The notes under the pieces: generated by a model
Seen by the model: the letters and a program-made list of their open reading frames with translations, nothing else
What the model was told of the DNA's origin: nothing
Databases searched by the model: none
Assembly: GCA_024687205.1 (NCBI GenBank)
Contig: JAILES010000025.1
Span: 1-48,697, forward strand
Length of the DNA stretch: 48,697 bases
Origin: Lachnospiraceae bacterium
GTDB lineage: Bacteria > Bacillota > Clostridia > Lachnospirales > Lachnospiraceae
Direction of reading: 5' to 3'
Shown here: piece by piece, positions 1 through 7,341 of the stretch
Layout: each line of letters begins with the position of its first letter
How positions within the stretch are numbered: the stretch's first letter is position 1
Program-made: the position numbers and the translations under genes

Positions 1-552
1 AGTGTAGGACTGCTGGTCGGGATAATGGCTTCGTTGTCTGATGTTGTATATAAGCTTATACAGGCTCCGGTAGGGATAATAAGACCGATCCCTGCGATAG
101 CACTGATACCGTTTTTTATATTGTGGATGGGTATCGGGGAAAAATCCAAGATAGCGATAATAGCATTCGGGACCTTCTGGCCCGTGCTGCTGAATACAAT
201 AGCCGGTATGCGATCTACCGATCCTAAGCTCATGGAAGTCGGTCGTATGCTTGAAAAAAACTATTTAGAGATATTATTCAGGATAGTTATACCTTCAGCG
301 CTTCCGTCGATATTTACAGGCATACGTCTGGGAATGAGCAGTGCCTGGACCTGCGTTGTCGCTGCAGAGATGATAGCGGCATCTTCAGGCATAGGTTTTC
401 TTATCACGAGCAGCAGGGAGATGTCCCAGCCGGCATCGCTTTTCGTAGGCATCGCGGTGATAGGCATATTCGGTCTGATCATCGATCTCGGATTCACAAA
501 GCTGGGAGACAGATTGATCTTTTGGAAAAAGACATCGGAGGTAAAGAATTGA
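1..552 (+). CDS. ABC importer permease, SsuC/TauC-like (5' partial)
   Basis: The reading frame is open from the first base, so the gene starts outside the window. The visible 183 residues hold several hydrophobic helices and the BPD_transp_1 signature loop (EVGRML...IPSALPSIFTGIRLG, roughly residues 80-112), which couples the permease to its ATPase. Similarity is to the SsuC/TauC/ThiX group, which imports sulfonates, taurine, nitrate or thiamine precursors. The ATPase gene follows after 1 nt. The substrate-binding protein must lie upstream. Sulfonate is favoured only because a Met/Cys uptake operon comes next; the substrate cannot be read from the permease. Confidence 0.85.
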   Translation, partial: SVGLLVGIMASLSDVVYKLIQAPVGIIRPIPAIALIPFFILWMGIGEKSKIAIIAFGTFWPVLLNTIAGMRSTDPKLMEVGRMLEKNYLEILFRIVIPSALPSIFTGIRLGMSSAWTCVVAAEMIAASSGIGFLITSSREMSQPASLFVGIAVIGIFGLIIDLGFTKLGDRLIFWKKTSEVKN

Positions 553-553
553 A

Positions 554-1333
554 ATGGCGGCACAGGACAGTCTGGTCATAGACCATGTAAGAAAAGTATT
601 CCCGATGGAAAACGGTGAACTTGAGGTATTAAAGGATATAGACCTTGAGATAAAAAAGGGTGAATTCATCAGTATAGTCGGTACCAGCGGCTGCGGAAAA
701 AGCACTCTTCTGAGGATCGTCGCCGGACTTGAAAAACCCACATCGGGAAAGGTACTGATAGACGGAAAAGAGGTAACGCGGCCTTCCGTTAAAACGGGCA
801 TGATATACCAGGAAGCGAGACTGTTTCCTTGGCTCACAGTGGAACAGAACATAGGCTTCGGCATACATGAAAAAATCTCAAAAGAAGAAAGAAAAAAGAG
901 GATAGCAAGGTATATAGAAGCTGTGAACCTGACAGGATTTGAAAAAGCTCTTCCGGGACAGCTTTCAGGAGGAATGCAGCAACGCGTGAGTATCGCGCGT
1001 GCGCTGATCAACAATCTGAACGTACTGCTTCTCGATGAGCCTTTCGGTGCACTGGACGCACTGACGAGGATTAATATGCAAAATGAAGTGATGGATATAT
1101 GGGAAAAAGAAAAGACGACCATGATCCTGATAACGCATGACATAGACGAGGCCATATTCTTAAGTGACAGAATACTTGTGATGGGAAAGAATCCGGGAGA
1201 AGTGAAAAAAGAACTGAAGGTGGATATGAGCAGGCCGAGAGGACGAAATGCGCCGGAGTTCATAAAACTACGAAAGAATATATATACCGAGTTTTTCAAG
1301 GATTCAGAGATTGAACTGGAATACTATATCTGA
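554..1333 (+). CDS. ABC importer ATPase, SsuB/TauB-like
   Basis: This is a 259-residue ATPase of the nitrate/sulfonate/taurine family and energises the permease immediately upstream. It has Walker A (GTSGCGKST), a Q-loop, the signature LSGGMQQRVSIARAL, Walker B (LLLDEPFGALD) and an H-loop (ITHDIDEA). The DEPFGALD form of Walker B and the short C-terminus without a regulatory domain are typical of SsuB/TauB. The start is 1 nt after the permease stop, so the two are probably translationally coupled. No clear terminator lies between this gene and the promoter at 1362. The substrate is not assignable; sulfonate or taurine fits the sulfur context. Confidence 0.88.
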   Translation: MAAQDSLVIDHVRKVFPMENGELEVLKDIDLEIKKGEFISIVGTSGCGKSTLLRIVAGLEKPTSGKVLIDGKEVTRPSVKTGMIYQEARLFPWLTVEQNIGFGIHEKISKEERKKRIARYIEAVNLTGFEKALPGQLSGGMQQRVSIARALINNLNVLLLDEPFGALDALTRINMQNEVMDIWEKEKTTMILITHDIDEAIFLSDRILVMGKNPGEVKKELKVDMSRPRGRNAPEFIKLRKNIYTEFFKDSEIELEYYI

Positions 1334-1361
1334 GAACTGAAAAAAATTTTTTATTTACCTA

Positions 1362-1390
1362 TTGACATACTATGTAAAAAGGTGTATCAT
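1362..1390 (+). promoter_or_regulatory. Sigma-A promoter of the Met/Cys uptake operon
   Basis: TTGACA (1362-1367), a 17-nt spacer, then TATCAT (1385-1390). The -35 box is consensus and the -10 has one mismatch at position 4. The predicted start of transcription is near 1397. It drives the leader peptide and, when the attenuator is read through, the lipoprotein and both transporters. Confidence 0.85.
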
Positions 1391-1444
1391 GCACAAATGT
1401 AAGGCAGAGATGCCGACAGATTAAACGAAAGGAGATATGACATA

Positions 1445-1573
1445 ATGAGAGCAGTAAGAAATACAGATACAATCAGAATAATGTGTATGTGTTGTATGTG
1501 TCGAATGCTTAACTCCCAGGCAAGTAAAATGGTCGGGCGGTTGACTCATTTGTCATATGCCCAAATAAAATGA
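1445..1573 (+). CDS. Met/Cys-rich leader peptide of an attenuator
   Basis: A 42-codon open frame whose start follows an AGGAG ribosome site (1430-1434) by about 10 nt. Codons 13-21 read M-C-M-C-C-M-C-R-M, giving four Cys and four Met codons in nine (Cys codons at 1484, 1490, 1493 and 1499). The frame ends at TGA 1571-1573. The peptide has no transport or enzyme motif. It lies just upstream of competing hairpins (1512-1635) and of genes for cystine- and methionine-type uptake, so its likely role is to let a ribosome sense charged tRNA-Cys and tRNA-Met. An independent Cys-rich metal-binding peptide is possible but less likely. Seen: the frame, codons and ribosome site. Inferred: the sensing role. 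Confidence 0.75.
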   Translation: MRAVRNTDTIRIMCMCCMCRMLNSQASKMVGRLTHLSYAQIK

Positions 1574-1614
1574 TCCGTCATTCCGGATATGATACAGACC
1601 ATTTGCCTGGGAGT
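1512..1614 (+). promoter_or_regulatory. Antiterminator stem of the Met/Cys attenuator
   Basis: ACTCCCAGGCAA (1512-1523) plus ATGGTC (1529-1534) pair perfectly with GACCATTTGCCTGGGAGT (1597-1614), giving 18 bp with one 5-nt bulge (GTAAA). The left arm begins about 10 nt after the last Cys codon. The right arm contains the whole ascending strand of the terminator (1605-1613), so only one of the two can form. Two small hairpins (1535-1562 and 1573-1588) fill the loop. The leader stop codon lies inside the loop rather than ahead of the left arm, which departs from trp-type geometry. Confidence 0.75.
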
Positions 1615-1635
1615 AAGCTCCCGGGCTTTTTTATT
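1605..1635 (+). terminator. Attenuator terminator before the fused lipoprotein gene
   Basis: A 9-bp stem GCCTGGGAG / CTCCCGGGC with one G-T pair and a TAAG loop, followed by six T residues and ATT. It lies between the leader peptide and the lipoprotein gene, as expected of a regulated intrinsic terminator. Its ascending strand is shared with the antiterminator. Confidence 0.85.
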
Positions 1636-1719
1636 CGGATAATATAAAAGAGAGTCCGGGATCAGAGATACAGTAAAAGATCGTATATGAAAAAATAAAA
1701 AGATAGAGAGGATAAAATT

Positions 1720-3408
1720 ATGAAAAAGGGAATCATTAAAACAATTTTCGGAGGAATACTTACAGCAGGCTTAAGCCTTGGAGTACTGACGGGATGCGCA
1801 GATAAGGGAAGCGTAGTGAACGAAGTAAACGCTTCAGGCGCAGAGGCAGAAAACAAGGTGTACAGAACACTTGATGAGATCAAGGCAGCAGGAAGCATCA
1901 ACATCGGCGTTTTCTCAGACAAGAATCCGTTCGGATATGTAGATGAGAACGGTACCTATCAGGGGTATGATGTGTACTTCGCAGAGAGGATCGGCCAGGA
2001 CCTCGGAGTAACCATCAATTATGTATCGACTGAAGCAGCAAGCAGAGTTGAGTATCTTGAAACAGGAAAAGTAGATATCGTACTTGCAAACTTCACGGTA
2101 ACGGAAGAGAGAGCACAGAAGGTTGATTTCGCACTTCCTTACATGAACGTCGCACTTGGTGTTGTATCACCGGAGAGCAACGTGATCAGTGATCTGAGCC
2201 AGATAGGTACAGATGATCAGGTGATCGTTATCTCAGGTACGACCGCAGAGACATATCTGGAGAAGAATCATCCGGATATCAAGCTTCAGAAGTTCGATAC
2301 CTATGCAACAGCAAAGACCTCATTCGAGAACGGTACAGGTGTAGCTTGGGCAAACGACAACACAGAGGTTATCGCTTACGCTATAGAGAACCCCGGCTAT
2401 GTGGTAGGTATTCCTTCACTCGGCAGCCAGGATACGATAGCTCCCGCAGTTTCTAAGGGAAATACTTCACTTCTTAACTGGCTTAACGATGAGATCGTAG
2501 CCCTTGGCAATGAGAATTTCTTCCATGCAGATTATGAAGCTACACTTCTTGATACTTACGGTAAGGACTATGAAGATACACTGGTAGTTGAAGGCGGTGT
2601 GGTAGCAGCTGCAGAGGCTCCCGCAGCAGATGTGGCAGCTGTACCCGCAGATGATACAGCTATCGTACCCGGAAACGGCGAGACCATCAGGATAGCAGCA
2701 TCCACAACACCTCATGCAGAGATACTTGCAGAAGCAGCACCCATACTTGAAAGCTATGGTTATAAGCTGGATGTGGTAGAGTTTGATGATTATGTACAGC
2801 CCAATCTGGTAGTAGAGTCCGGTGAATTTGATGCAAACTATTTCCAGCATGTTCCTTATCTTGACAGCTTCAATGATGAGCAGGGTACACACCTTGTAAA
2901 CGCAGGCGGTATACACTATGAGCCCTTCGGTATCTATCCCGGAAAGAAGAACAGCCTTGCAGATATAGCAGACGGTGATTCGATCGCAGTACCCAATGAT
3001 ACCACCAACGAGGCAAGAGCGCTTCTCCTTCTTCAGGACAACGGACTGCTCACACTTAAGGATGGTGCAGGTCTTACAGCTACAATAAACGATATAACCG
3101 AGAACCCTTACAATATCAAGTTTGTAGAGCTGGAAGCAGCACAGGTTGCAAGAGTCGTACCTGAGGTTGAATATGTGGTACTTAACGGTAACTATGCACT
3201 TGAAGCAGGATATTCGGTAGGAAGGGATTCCATAGCATATGAGGCAAGCGATTCCGTAGCAGCAAAGACCTATGTGAATATCATAGCAGTAAAAGAGGGT
3301 AACGAGAACACAGATAAGATCAAGGCTCTGGTGAGTGTATTGAGATCCGATGAGATCAAAAAGTTCATCGGTGACACGTATGACGGTGCGGTAGTATTCT
3401 TCGAATAA
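1720..3408 (+). CDS. Two-headed lipoprotein: cystine-type plus MetQ-type binding domains
   Basis: A 562-residue lipoprotein with a signal peptide ending in LTGC (Cys26 is the lipid anchor). Residues about 45-290 form a bacterial solute-binding domain of family 3 (polar amino acids/cystine), recognisable by INIGVFSDKNPFGYVDENG, the GYD motif and TEERAQKVDFALPY. An Ala/Pro/Asp-rich linker (about 290-316) leads to a second, unrelated domain (about 318-562) of the NlpA/MetQ family: IRIAASTTPHAEIL, FDANYFQHVPYLDSF, PNDTTNEARALLLL and a late YVNIIAVKEGNE. The second domain has no signal or lipobox of its own. metN, metI and a cystine-type permease/ATPase set follow in the same operon, so one anchored protein probably presents methionine and cyst(e)ine to two importers. 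The fusion is read directly; ligand identities are inferred from family and context. Confidence 0.9.
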   Translation: MKKGIIKTIFGGILTAGLSLGVLTGCADKGSVVNEVNASGAEAENKVYRTLDEIKAAGSINIGVFSDKNPFGYVDENGTYQGYDVYFAERIGQDLGVTINYVSTEAASRVEYLETGKVDIVLANFTVTEERAQKVDFALPYMNVALGVVSPESNVISDLSQIGTDDQVIVISGTTAETYLEKNHPDIKLQKFDTYATAKTSFENGTGVAWANDNTEVIAYAIENPGYVVGIPSLGSQDTIAPAVSKGNTSLLNWLNDEIVALGNENFFHADYEATLLDTYGKDYEDTLVVEGGVVAAAEAPAADVAAVPADDTAIVPGNGETIRIAASTTPHAEILAEAAPILESYGYKLDVVEFDDYVQPNLVVESGEFDANYFQHVPYLDSFNDEQGTHLVNAGGIHYEPFGIYPGKKNSLADIADGDSIAVPNDTTNEARALLLLQDNGLLTLKDGAGLTATINDITENPYNIKFVELEAAQVARVVPEVEYVVLNGNYALEAGYSVGRDSIAYEASDSVAAKTYVNIIAVKEGNENTDKIKALVSVLRSDEIKKFIGDTYDGAVVFFE

Positions 3409-3422
3409 ATTCTTCCTTATGA

Positions 3423-3460
3423 ATATCCGGGAGGGCCCATAAAGCCCTCCCGGATATTTT
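3423..3460 (+). terminator. Intercistronic hairpin between lipoprotein and metN
   Basis: A perfect 14-bp stem (ATATCCGGGAGGGC / GCCCTCCCGGATAT, 3423-3436 with 3444-3457) and a 7-nt loop. Only TTTT follows before A residues, so it is probably a partial terminator or an RNA-stabilising end that keeps the binding protein more abundant than the membrane subunits downstream. Confidence 0.75.
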
Positions 3461-3479
3461 AAAAAGAGAGGCAGTGCAT

Positions 3480-4493
3480 ATGAGTGAGATTGAGATAAAA
3501 GAACTTACAAAGAAATTCAGGGTAAAAGAGCATACGGTGACGGCATTGGATCATATCAACCTCTCTGTAGAGAAGGGCGATATCTTCGGGATAATAGGCA
3601 TGTCCGGTGCAGGGAAGAGCACACTGGTCAGATCTATCAATTTCCTGGAGACACCCAGTGAAGGACAGGTACTTATAGACGGTGTGGATCTGGCCGGACT
3701 GAGTGAAAAGGAACTCAGGAAAAAGAGGAGCGAGATAGGAATGATATTCCAGGGCTTCAACCTTCTTGAGCAGAAAAATGTCATAGATAATATATGCTTT
3801 CCGCTGGAGATCGCGGGAGTAAAGAAAAAAGAAGCAAGAAAAAGAGCCGGAGAATTATTAAAAACGGTAAGTCTTGAAGATAAGGAAAAGGCCTATCCCT
3901 CACAGTTATCGGGAGGCCAGAAACAGAGAGTTGCGATAGCCAGGGCGCTGGCATCAAATCCGGGGATACTGCTCTGCGATGAGGCAACAAGTGCTCTCGA
4001 TCCGCAGACGACAGAGTCGATCCTGCAGCTTTTGAAAGAGATAAACGAAAAGTACGGGATAACGATAGTGATGATAACTCATCAGATGTCGGTAGTGACA
4101 CGCATCTGTAAGAAAGTGGCGATAATAGAAAACGGAGTACTGGTGGAAGAAGGTGCGGTGGACGAAGTGTTTGAAACACCGAAGTCGGATGCCGCAAGAG
4201 AACTGATACTGGAAAAGAAAAATGAGTACCTTCCCGTGGAGAAGCTGAAAGAGGGAAGGAACATAAGAATAGTATTTCATGATAATTCATCGTATGAGCC
4301 TCTGGTAGCCAATCTGATACTGAATTTCAACAGACCGGTGAACATACTGAAGGCAGATACGAAAAATGTGGGAGGAAAGGCCAGAGGAGAGATGATACTC
4401 GGCCTGCCTGCAGGAGCACAGCTCCAGGACGAGATGATAGAGTGGATCAGACAGAGAGGCTTAAGCGTCACGGAGGTGGGAGAAGATGTTTGA
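3480..4493 (+). CDS. metN: Methionine ABC importer ATPase MetN with NIL domain
   Basis: A 338-residue ATPase with Walker A (GMSGAGKST), signature LSGGQKQRVAIARAL and Walker B (ILLCDEATSALD). From about residue 258 to the end it carries a ferredoxin-like NIL domain (RIVFHDNSSYEPLVANLILNF...), the methionine-sensing C-domain that marks MetN rather than other amino-acid ATPases. The start is set at ATG 3480, 8 nt after AGAGAGG; an in-frame GTG 6 nt earlier sits too close to that site. It overlaps metI by 8 nt. With MetI it should drive uptake of D/L-methionine delivered by the MetQ half of the upstream lipoprotein, with transinhibition by internal methionine through the NIL domain. Confidence 0.93.
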   Translation: MSEIEIKELTKKFRVKEHTVTALDHINLSVEKGDIFGIIGMSGAGKSTLVRSINFLETPSEGQVLIDGVDLAGLSEKELRKKRSEIGMIFQGFNLLEQKNVIDNICFPLEIAGVKKKEARKRAGELLKTVSLEDKEKAYPSQLSGGQKQRVAIARALASNPGILLCDEATSALDPQTTESILQLLKEINEKYGITIVMITHQMSVVTRICKKVAIIENGVLVEEGAVDEVFETPKSDAARELILEKKNEYLPVEKLKEGRNIRIVFHDNSSYEPLVANLILNFNRPVNILKADTKNVGGKARGEMILGLPAGAQLQDEMIEWIRQRGLSVTEVGEDV

Positions 4494-5148
4494 TGAAAAA
4501 ACGATACAGATGATCCTTGAAGGGATAAGGGATACTTTATACATGACTCTGGTCTCAACTTTTTTCGGATATGTCATAGGACTTCCCTTCGGAATAGTTC
4601 TGAAAGTAACCCGTAAAGACGGCTTGAGGCCGAATAAGATAATATACGGCATAGGTGATTTCATCTGTAATATCATCAGAAGCGTACCGTTTCTCATACT
4701 GCTCATACTGCTGATACCTTTTACCAGAATGGTGGTAGGCAAGAGCTACGGATCCACTGCGACCATAGTACCGCTTGTGATATGCGCAGCACCTTATATA
4801 GCAAGGGTAGTGGAGTCTTCTCTGAACGAGGTGGATGCCGGAGTGATAGAAGCAGCCAGAGCGATGGGAGCAAGCGATCTGCAGATCATATTCAAAGTGC
4901 TTCTGGTAGAAGCAAAGGTATCTCTGCTTAACGGAGCTACGATAACCACAGGCATACTTCTCGGATATTCGGCGATGTCAGGTACCGTAGGCGGCGGAGG
5001 CCTGGGTGATATAGCAGTACGTTACGGATACTACAGATGGCAGACAGATATAATGGTGATCACGGTTTTGCTGCTGATAGCTATATTCCAGATAATACAG
5101 AACCTCGGAAGCTTTATAGCAGCTCGTACGGATCATAGAAAAAGATAG
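4486..5148 (+). CDS. metI: Methionine ABC importer permease MetI
   Basis: A 220-residue membrane protein with about five helices and the MetI-type coupling loop (EVDAGVIEAARAMGASDLQIIFKVLLVEAK). SGTVGGGGLGDIAVRYGYYRWQ near the C-terminus is strongly conserved in MetI. It starts inside the last codons of metN, so the two are translationally coupled. It forms the homodimeric channel of the MetNI importer. No separate metQ gene follows; the MetQ-type domain is the second half of the fused lipoprotein upstream. Confidence 0.93.
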   Translation: MFDEKTIQMILEGIRDTLYMTLVSTFFGYVIGLPFGIVLKVTRKDGLRPNKIIYGIGDFICNIIRSVPFLILLILLIPFTRMVVGKSYGSTATIVPLVICAAPYIARVVESSLNEVDAGVIEAARAMGASDLQIIFKVLLVEAKVSLLNGATITTGILLGYSAMSGTVGGGGLGDIAVRYGYYRWQTDIMVITVLLLIAIFQIIQNLGSFIAARTDHRKR

Positions 5149-5156
5149 GACAGACA

Positions 5157-5816
5157 ATGGATACAAGAGTGTTACAAGAATACCTTCCTATATTTGCTGA
5201 GGCCTTCCTGCTGACCGTTAAGATCGGTCTGGCAGGAGTGGCTCTGGCTTTTGTTATCGGTATTCTGGGAGCCTTTATCCGCTACTTTAAGCTCCCCTTA
5301 TTATCCGAAGCAGTAAAAGGCTATGTCGAACTGTTCCGCAATACACCGCTGCTGGTGCAGCTGTTCTTCATATATTACGGACTGCCTGTGATGGGGATAA
5401 GGATATCGGCAGAGATATGCGGTATAGTCGGGCTGGGTCTCTTAGGCGGAAGCTATATGACAGAGAGCATAAGAAGCGGACTGGAAGCAGTCCCGGTCAT
5501 ACAGACGGAAAGTGCTCTGTCCCTCGGAATGACAAGGTCACAGACTTTTTTATCCGTGATACTGCCACAGGCGTTTTCCTTAAGCGTACCGGCACTGGTA
5601 GCCAATGTCATATTTCTTCTTAAAGAGACAAGTGTGTTCTCGGCGATAAGCCTGATGGATCTGATGTTCACTGCAAAGGATCTGATAGGTCTGTATTACA
5701 ACACAACAGAGAGTCTGTTTCTGCTGGTGGTATTTTATACTGTCATGCTGCTTCCGGTTTCATTTGTGGGAAGTATAGCCGAGAAGAGATCAAGGTTTAA
5801 GATGTTCGGAGACTGA
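5157..5816 (+). CDS. Polar amino-acid/cystine ABC permease, first of two
   Basis: A 219-residue permease of the HisMQ/GlnP family. It has the family marker VELFRNTPLLVQLFFIYYGLP (residues about 61-81) and the coupling loop SGLEAVPVIQTESALSLGMTRSQTF...ILPQA. It lies 8 nt after metI and 1 nt before a second permease of the same family. The two differ in sequence, so they probably form a heterodimeric channel as in TcyLM-type systems. The cystine-type domain of the upstream lipoprotein is the obvious partner. Cyst(e)ine is the favoured substrate because of the operon's Met/Cys leader; another polar amino acid cannot be excluded. Confidence 0.87.
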   Translation: MDTRVLQEYLPIFAEAFLLTVKIGLAGVALAFVIGILGAFIRYFKLPLLSEAVKGYVELFRNTPLLVQLFFIYYGLPVMGIRISAEICGIVGLGLLGGSYMTESIRSGLEAVPVIQTESALSLGMTRSQTFLSVILPQAFSLSVPALVANVIFLLKETSVFSAISLMDLMFTAKDLIGLYYNTTESLFLLVVFYTVMLLPVSFVGSIAEKRSRFKMFGD

Positions 5817-5817
5817 G

Positions 5818-6483
5818 ATGGGATTTGAAGTATTATTCAAAGGAAAAAATATGGTACGTCTGTTGCAGGGCCTGGGTGTTGCTCTGCAGATAAGCCTGAT
5901 ATCGGTTGCGATAAGCATAGTGCTGGGACTTATACTCGGCATGCTCATGTCCCTGAAAAAGCCCTTTATCAATCTTGTTTCAAGGGTATATCTTGAGATA
6001 GTGCGCATCATGCCGCAGATGGTACTGCTGTTTATCGTGTTCTTCGGTTATACCAAGCTGACGGGCCGGAACATATCCGCAGAGAGTTCTTCACTGATAG
6101 TTTTTTCCTTCTGGGGAACAGCGGAGATGGCGGATCTGGTGAGAGGGTGTATGGCTGGTATCCCGAAGATACAGTACGAGAGCAGCCGGGCTCTGGGCCT
6201 TAGCAGATTGCAGACTTATATCTATGTTATAATACCGCAGATAGTCAGACGTCTCCTGCCCTTATCCATCAATCTTATCACCAGGATGATAAAGACAACA
6301 AGTCTGATAATGATGATAGGTATAGTGGAAGTACTGAAGGTAGGACAGCAGATAATAGAAGCTAACAGAAAAAGCTCGCCCCATGCGGCTTTCGGAGTAT
6401 TTGCCACCATATTCCTGTTATACTTCATCGCATGCTGGCCAATAAGCTGCCTGGCAAAATATCTGGAAAAGAAACTCGCATAA
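5818..6483 (+). CDS. Polar amino-acid/cystine ABC permease, second of two
   Basis: A 221-residue HisMQ-family permease starting 1 nt after its partner's stop. The family segment YLEIVRIMPQMVLLFIVFFGY replaces the usual RGTPLL-type motif with RIMPQMV, a divergent form. The coupling loop AGIPKIQYESSRALGLSRLQTYIYVIIPQ is intact. It likely pairs with the product of the preceding gene to form the channel, powered by the ATPase that follows. Divergence between the two copies suggests each half has specialised. Confidence 0.86.
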   Translation: MGFEVLFKGKNMVRLLQGLGVALQISLISVAISIVLGLILGMLMSLKKPFINLVSRVYLEIVRIMPQMVLLFIVFFGYTKLTGRNISAESSSLIVFSFWGTAEMADLVRGCMAGIPKIQYESSRALGLSRLQTYIYVIIPQIVRRLLPLSINLITRMIKTTSLIMMIGIVEVLKVGQQIIEANRKSSPHAAFGVFATIFLLYFIACWPISCLAKYLEKKLA

Positions 6484-6499
6484 AAGATTGAGGATCATT

Positions 6500-7201
6500 A
6501 TGGAAGAGATACTTAAGGTTGAAAAGCTGACAAAAAGATATGAAGATATCACCGTGCTTGAAAATGTAAGCTTCAGTGTAAAAAAGGGTGAAGTGCTGGT
6601 GATCGTGGGACCTTCCGGCTGCGGTAAGAGCACGCTCCTGCGATGCATAAACGGTCTTGAAGATATACAGGACGGTAAGGTAAGTATCGAAGGAAAAACA
6701 GGAATGGTGTTCCAGAGTTACGAGCTGTTTCCGCATATGACTGTCCTTCAGAACCTGATGCTGGCACCGCTGAAGGTACAGAAGAGGGATAAGGGAGAGG
6801 TAATGAAAGAGGCAGAGCAGCTTCTGGAGAGGGTAGGACTCTCTTCCAAAAAGAATAATTATCCCAGACAGCTTTCCGGCGGACAGAAACAGAGGGTGGC
6901 GATAGTACGTGCACTTATAATGCATCCCGAAGTACTGCTCTTTGATGAAGTGACTGCGGCGCTGGATCCGGAGATGGTAAGAGAAGTCCTGGATGTGATC
7001 CTGGATCTTGCCACGCAGCACAAGACCATGCTGATAGTCACCCACGAGATGAACTTTGCAAGGGCTATAGCGGACAGAGTGATATTTCTGGAGGGAGGTT
7101 CCATTATGGAAGATACTACTCCCGAAGAGTTCTTTGATGCGCCGAGGTCCGAGCGTGCAAAGAGATTTCTGAGTACCTTTGAATATAAAAAGAAAGAATA
7201 A
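6500..7201 (+). CDS. Polar amino-acid/cystine ABC ATPase, TcyC/GlnQ-like
   Basis: A 233-residue ATPase with Walker A (GPSGCGKST), signature LSGGQKQRVAIVRAL, Walker B (VLLFDEVTAALDPEMV) and the H-loop THEMNFAR. The DPEMVREVL segment after Walker B is typical of GlnQ/TcyC-type ATPases. Walker B carries DEV where DEP or DEA is common. The start is taken at ATG 6500, 5 nt after GAGGA; a TTG 12 nt upstream in the same frame lacks a ribosome site. It is the last gene of the Met/Cys operon. No terminator follows; the next promoter begins only 15 nt downstream. Confidence 0.88.
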   Translation: MEEILKVEKLTKRYEDITVLENVSFSVKKGEVLVIVGPSGCGKSTLLRCINGLEDIQDGKVSIEGKTGMVFQSYELFPHMTVLQNLMLAPLKVQKRDKGEVMKEAEQLLERVGLSSKKNNYPRQLSGGQKQRVAIVRALIMHPEVLLFDEVTAALDPEMVREVLDVILDLATQHKTMLIVTHEMNFARAIADRVIFLEGGSIMEDTTPEEFFDAPRSERAKRFLSTFEYKKKE

Positions 7202-7216
7202 AGTATCAAATAATTC

Positions 7217-7245
7217 TTGACATGTAAGCAGAGTGTGATTATTAT
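7217..7245 (+). promoter_or_regulatory. Sigma-A promoter of the glutamate/glutamine operon
   Basis: TTGACA (7217-7222), a 17-nt spacer and TATTAT (7240-7245). Transcription should start near 7250-7252, which places the first leader hairpin at the very 5' end of the RNA. Confidence 0.82.
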
Positions 7246-7250
7246 AAGAG

Positions 7251-7291
7251 TGTCAATGGCGACATAGAGTATCAGACTAACAGAATAGATT
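7251..7291 (+). promoter_or_regulatory. Candidate ANTAR-protein RNA target: two hexaloop hairpins
   Basis: Hairpin 1: TGTC (7251-7254), loop AATGGC (7255-7260), GACA (7261-7264). Hairpin 2: CTA (7277-7279), loop ACAGAA (7280-7285), TAG (7286-7288), extended past one A-A mismatch by G-T and A-T pairs. Both loops are six bases with A at position 1 and G at position 4, the known recognition signature of ANTAR antiterminators. An intrinsic terminator follows at once, and an ANTAR protein is encoded as the last gene of this operon. The stem of hairpin 2 is short, which keeps the confidence moderate. Confidence 0.62.
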
Positions 7292-7306
7292 AAGAATAAG
7301 AGGCAA

Positions 7307-7341
7307 AGGCGTCTTGCGAATTATCGCAGGGCGCCTCTTTT
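7307..7341 (+). terminator. Leader terminator upstream of gltB
   Basis: A 12-bp stem (7307-7318 with 7325-7336, including two G-T pairs) and an AATTAT loop, followed by CTTTTA. An extra outer pairing AAGAGGC (7298-7304) with GCCTCTT (7333-7339) is an alternative. It lies 16 nt after the second ANTAR-type hairpin and 128 nt before gltB, so it would abort the operon transcript unless overridden. Confidence 0.75.

Noticed and set aside
385..1299. A 304-codon open frame on the minus strand
   Set aside because: It lies across the SsuC/SsuB-like genes, which carry intact ABC motifs on the plus strand. The minus-strand product is low-complexity hydrophobic sequence typical of a shadow.
1397..1719. 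T-box or SAM riboswitch before the Met/Cys operon
   Set aside because: No T-box sequence, specifier stem or SAM-I/SAM-II core was found. The leader is instead a translated frame with competing hairpins.
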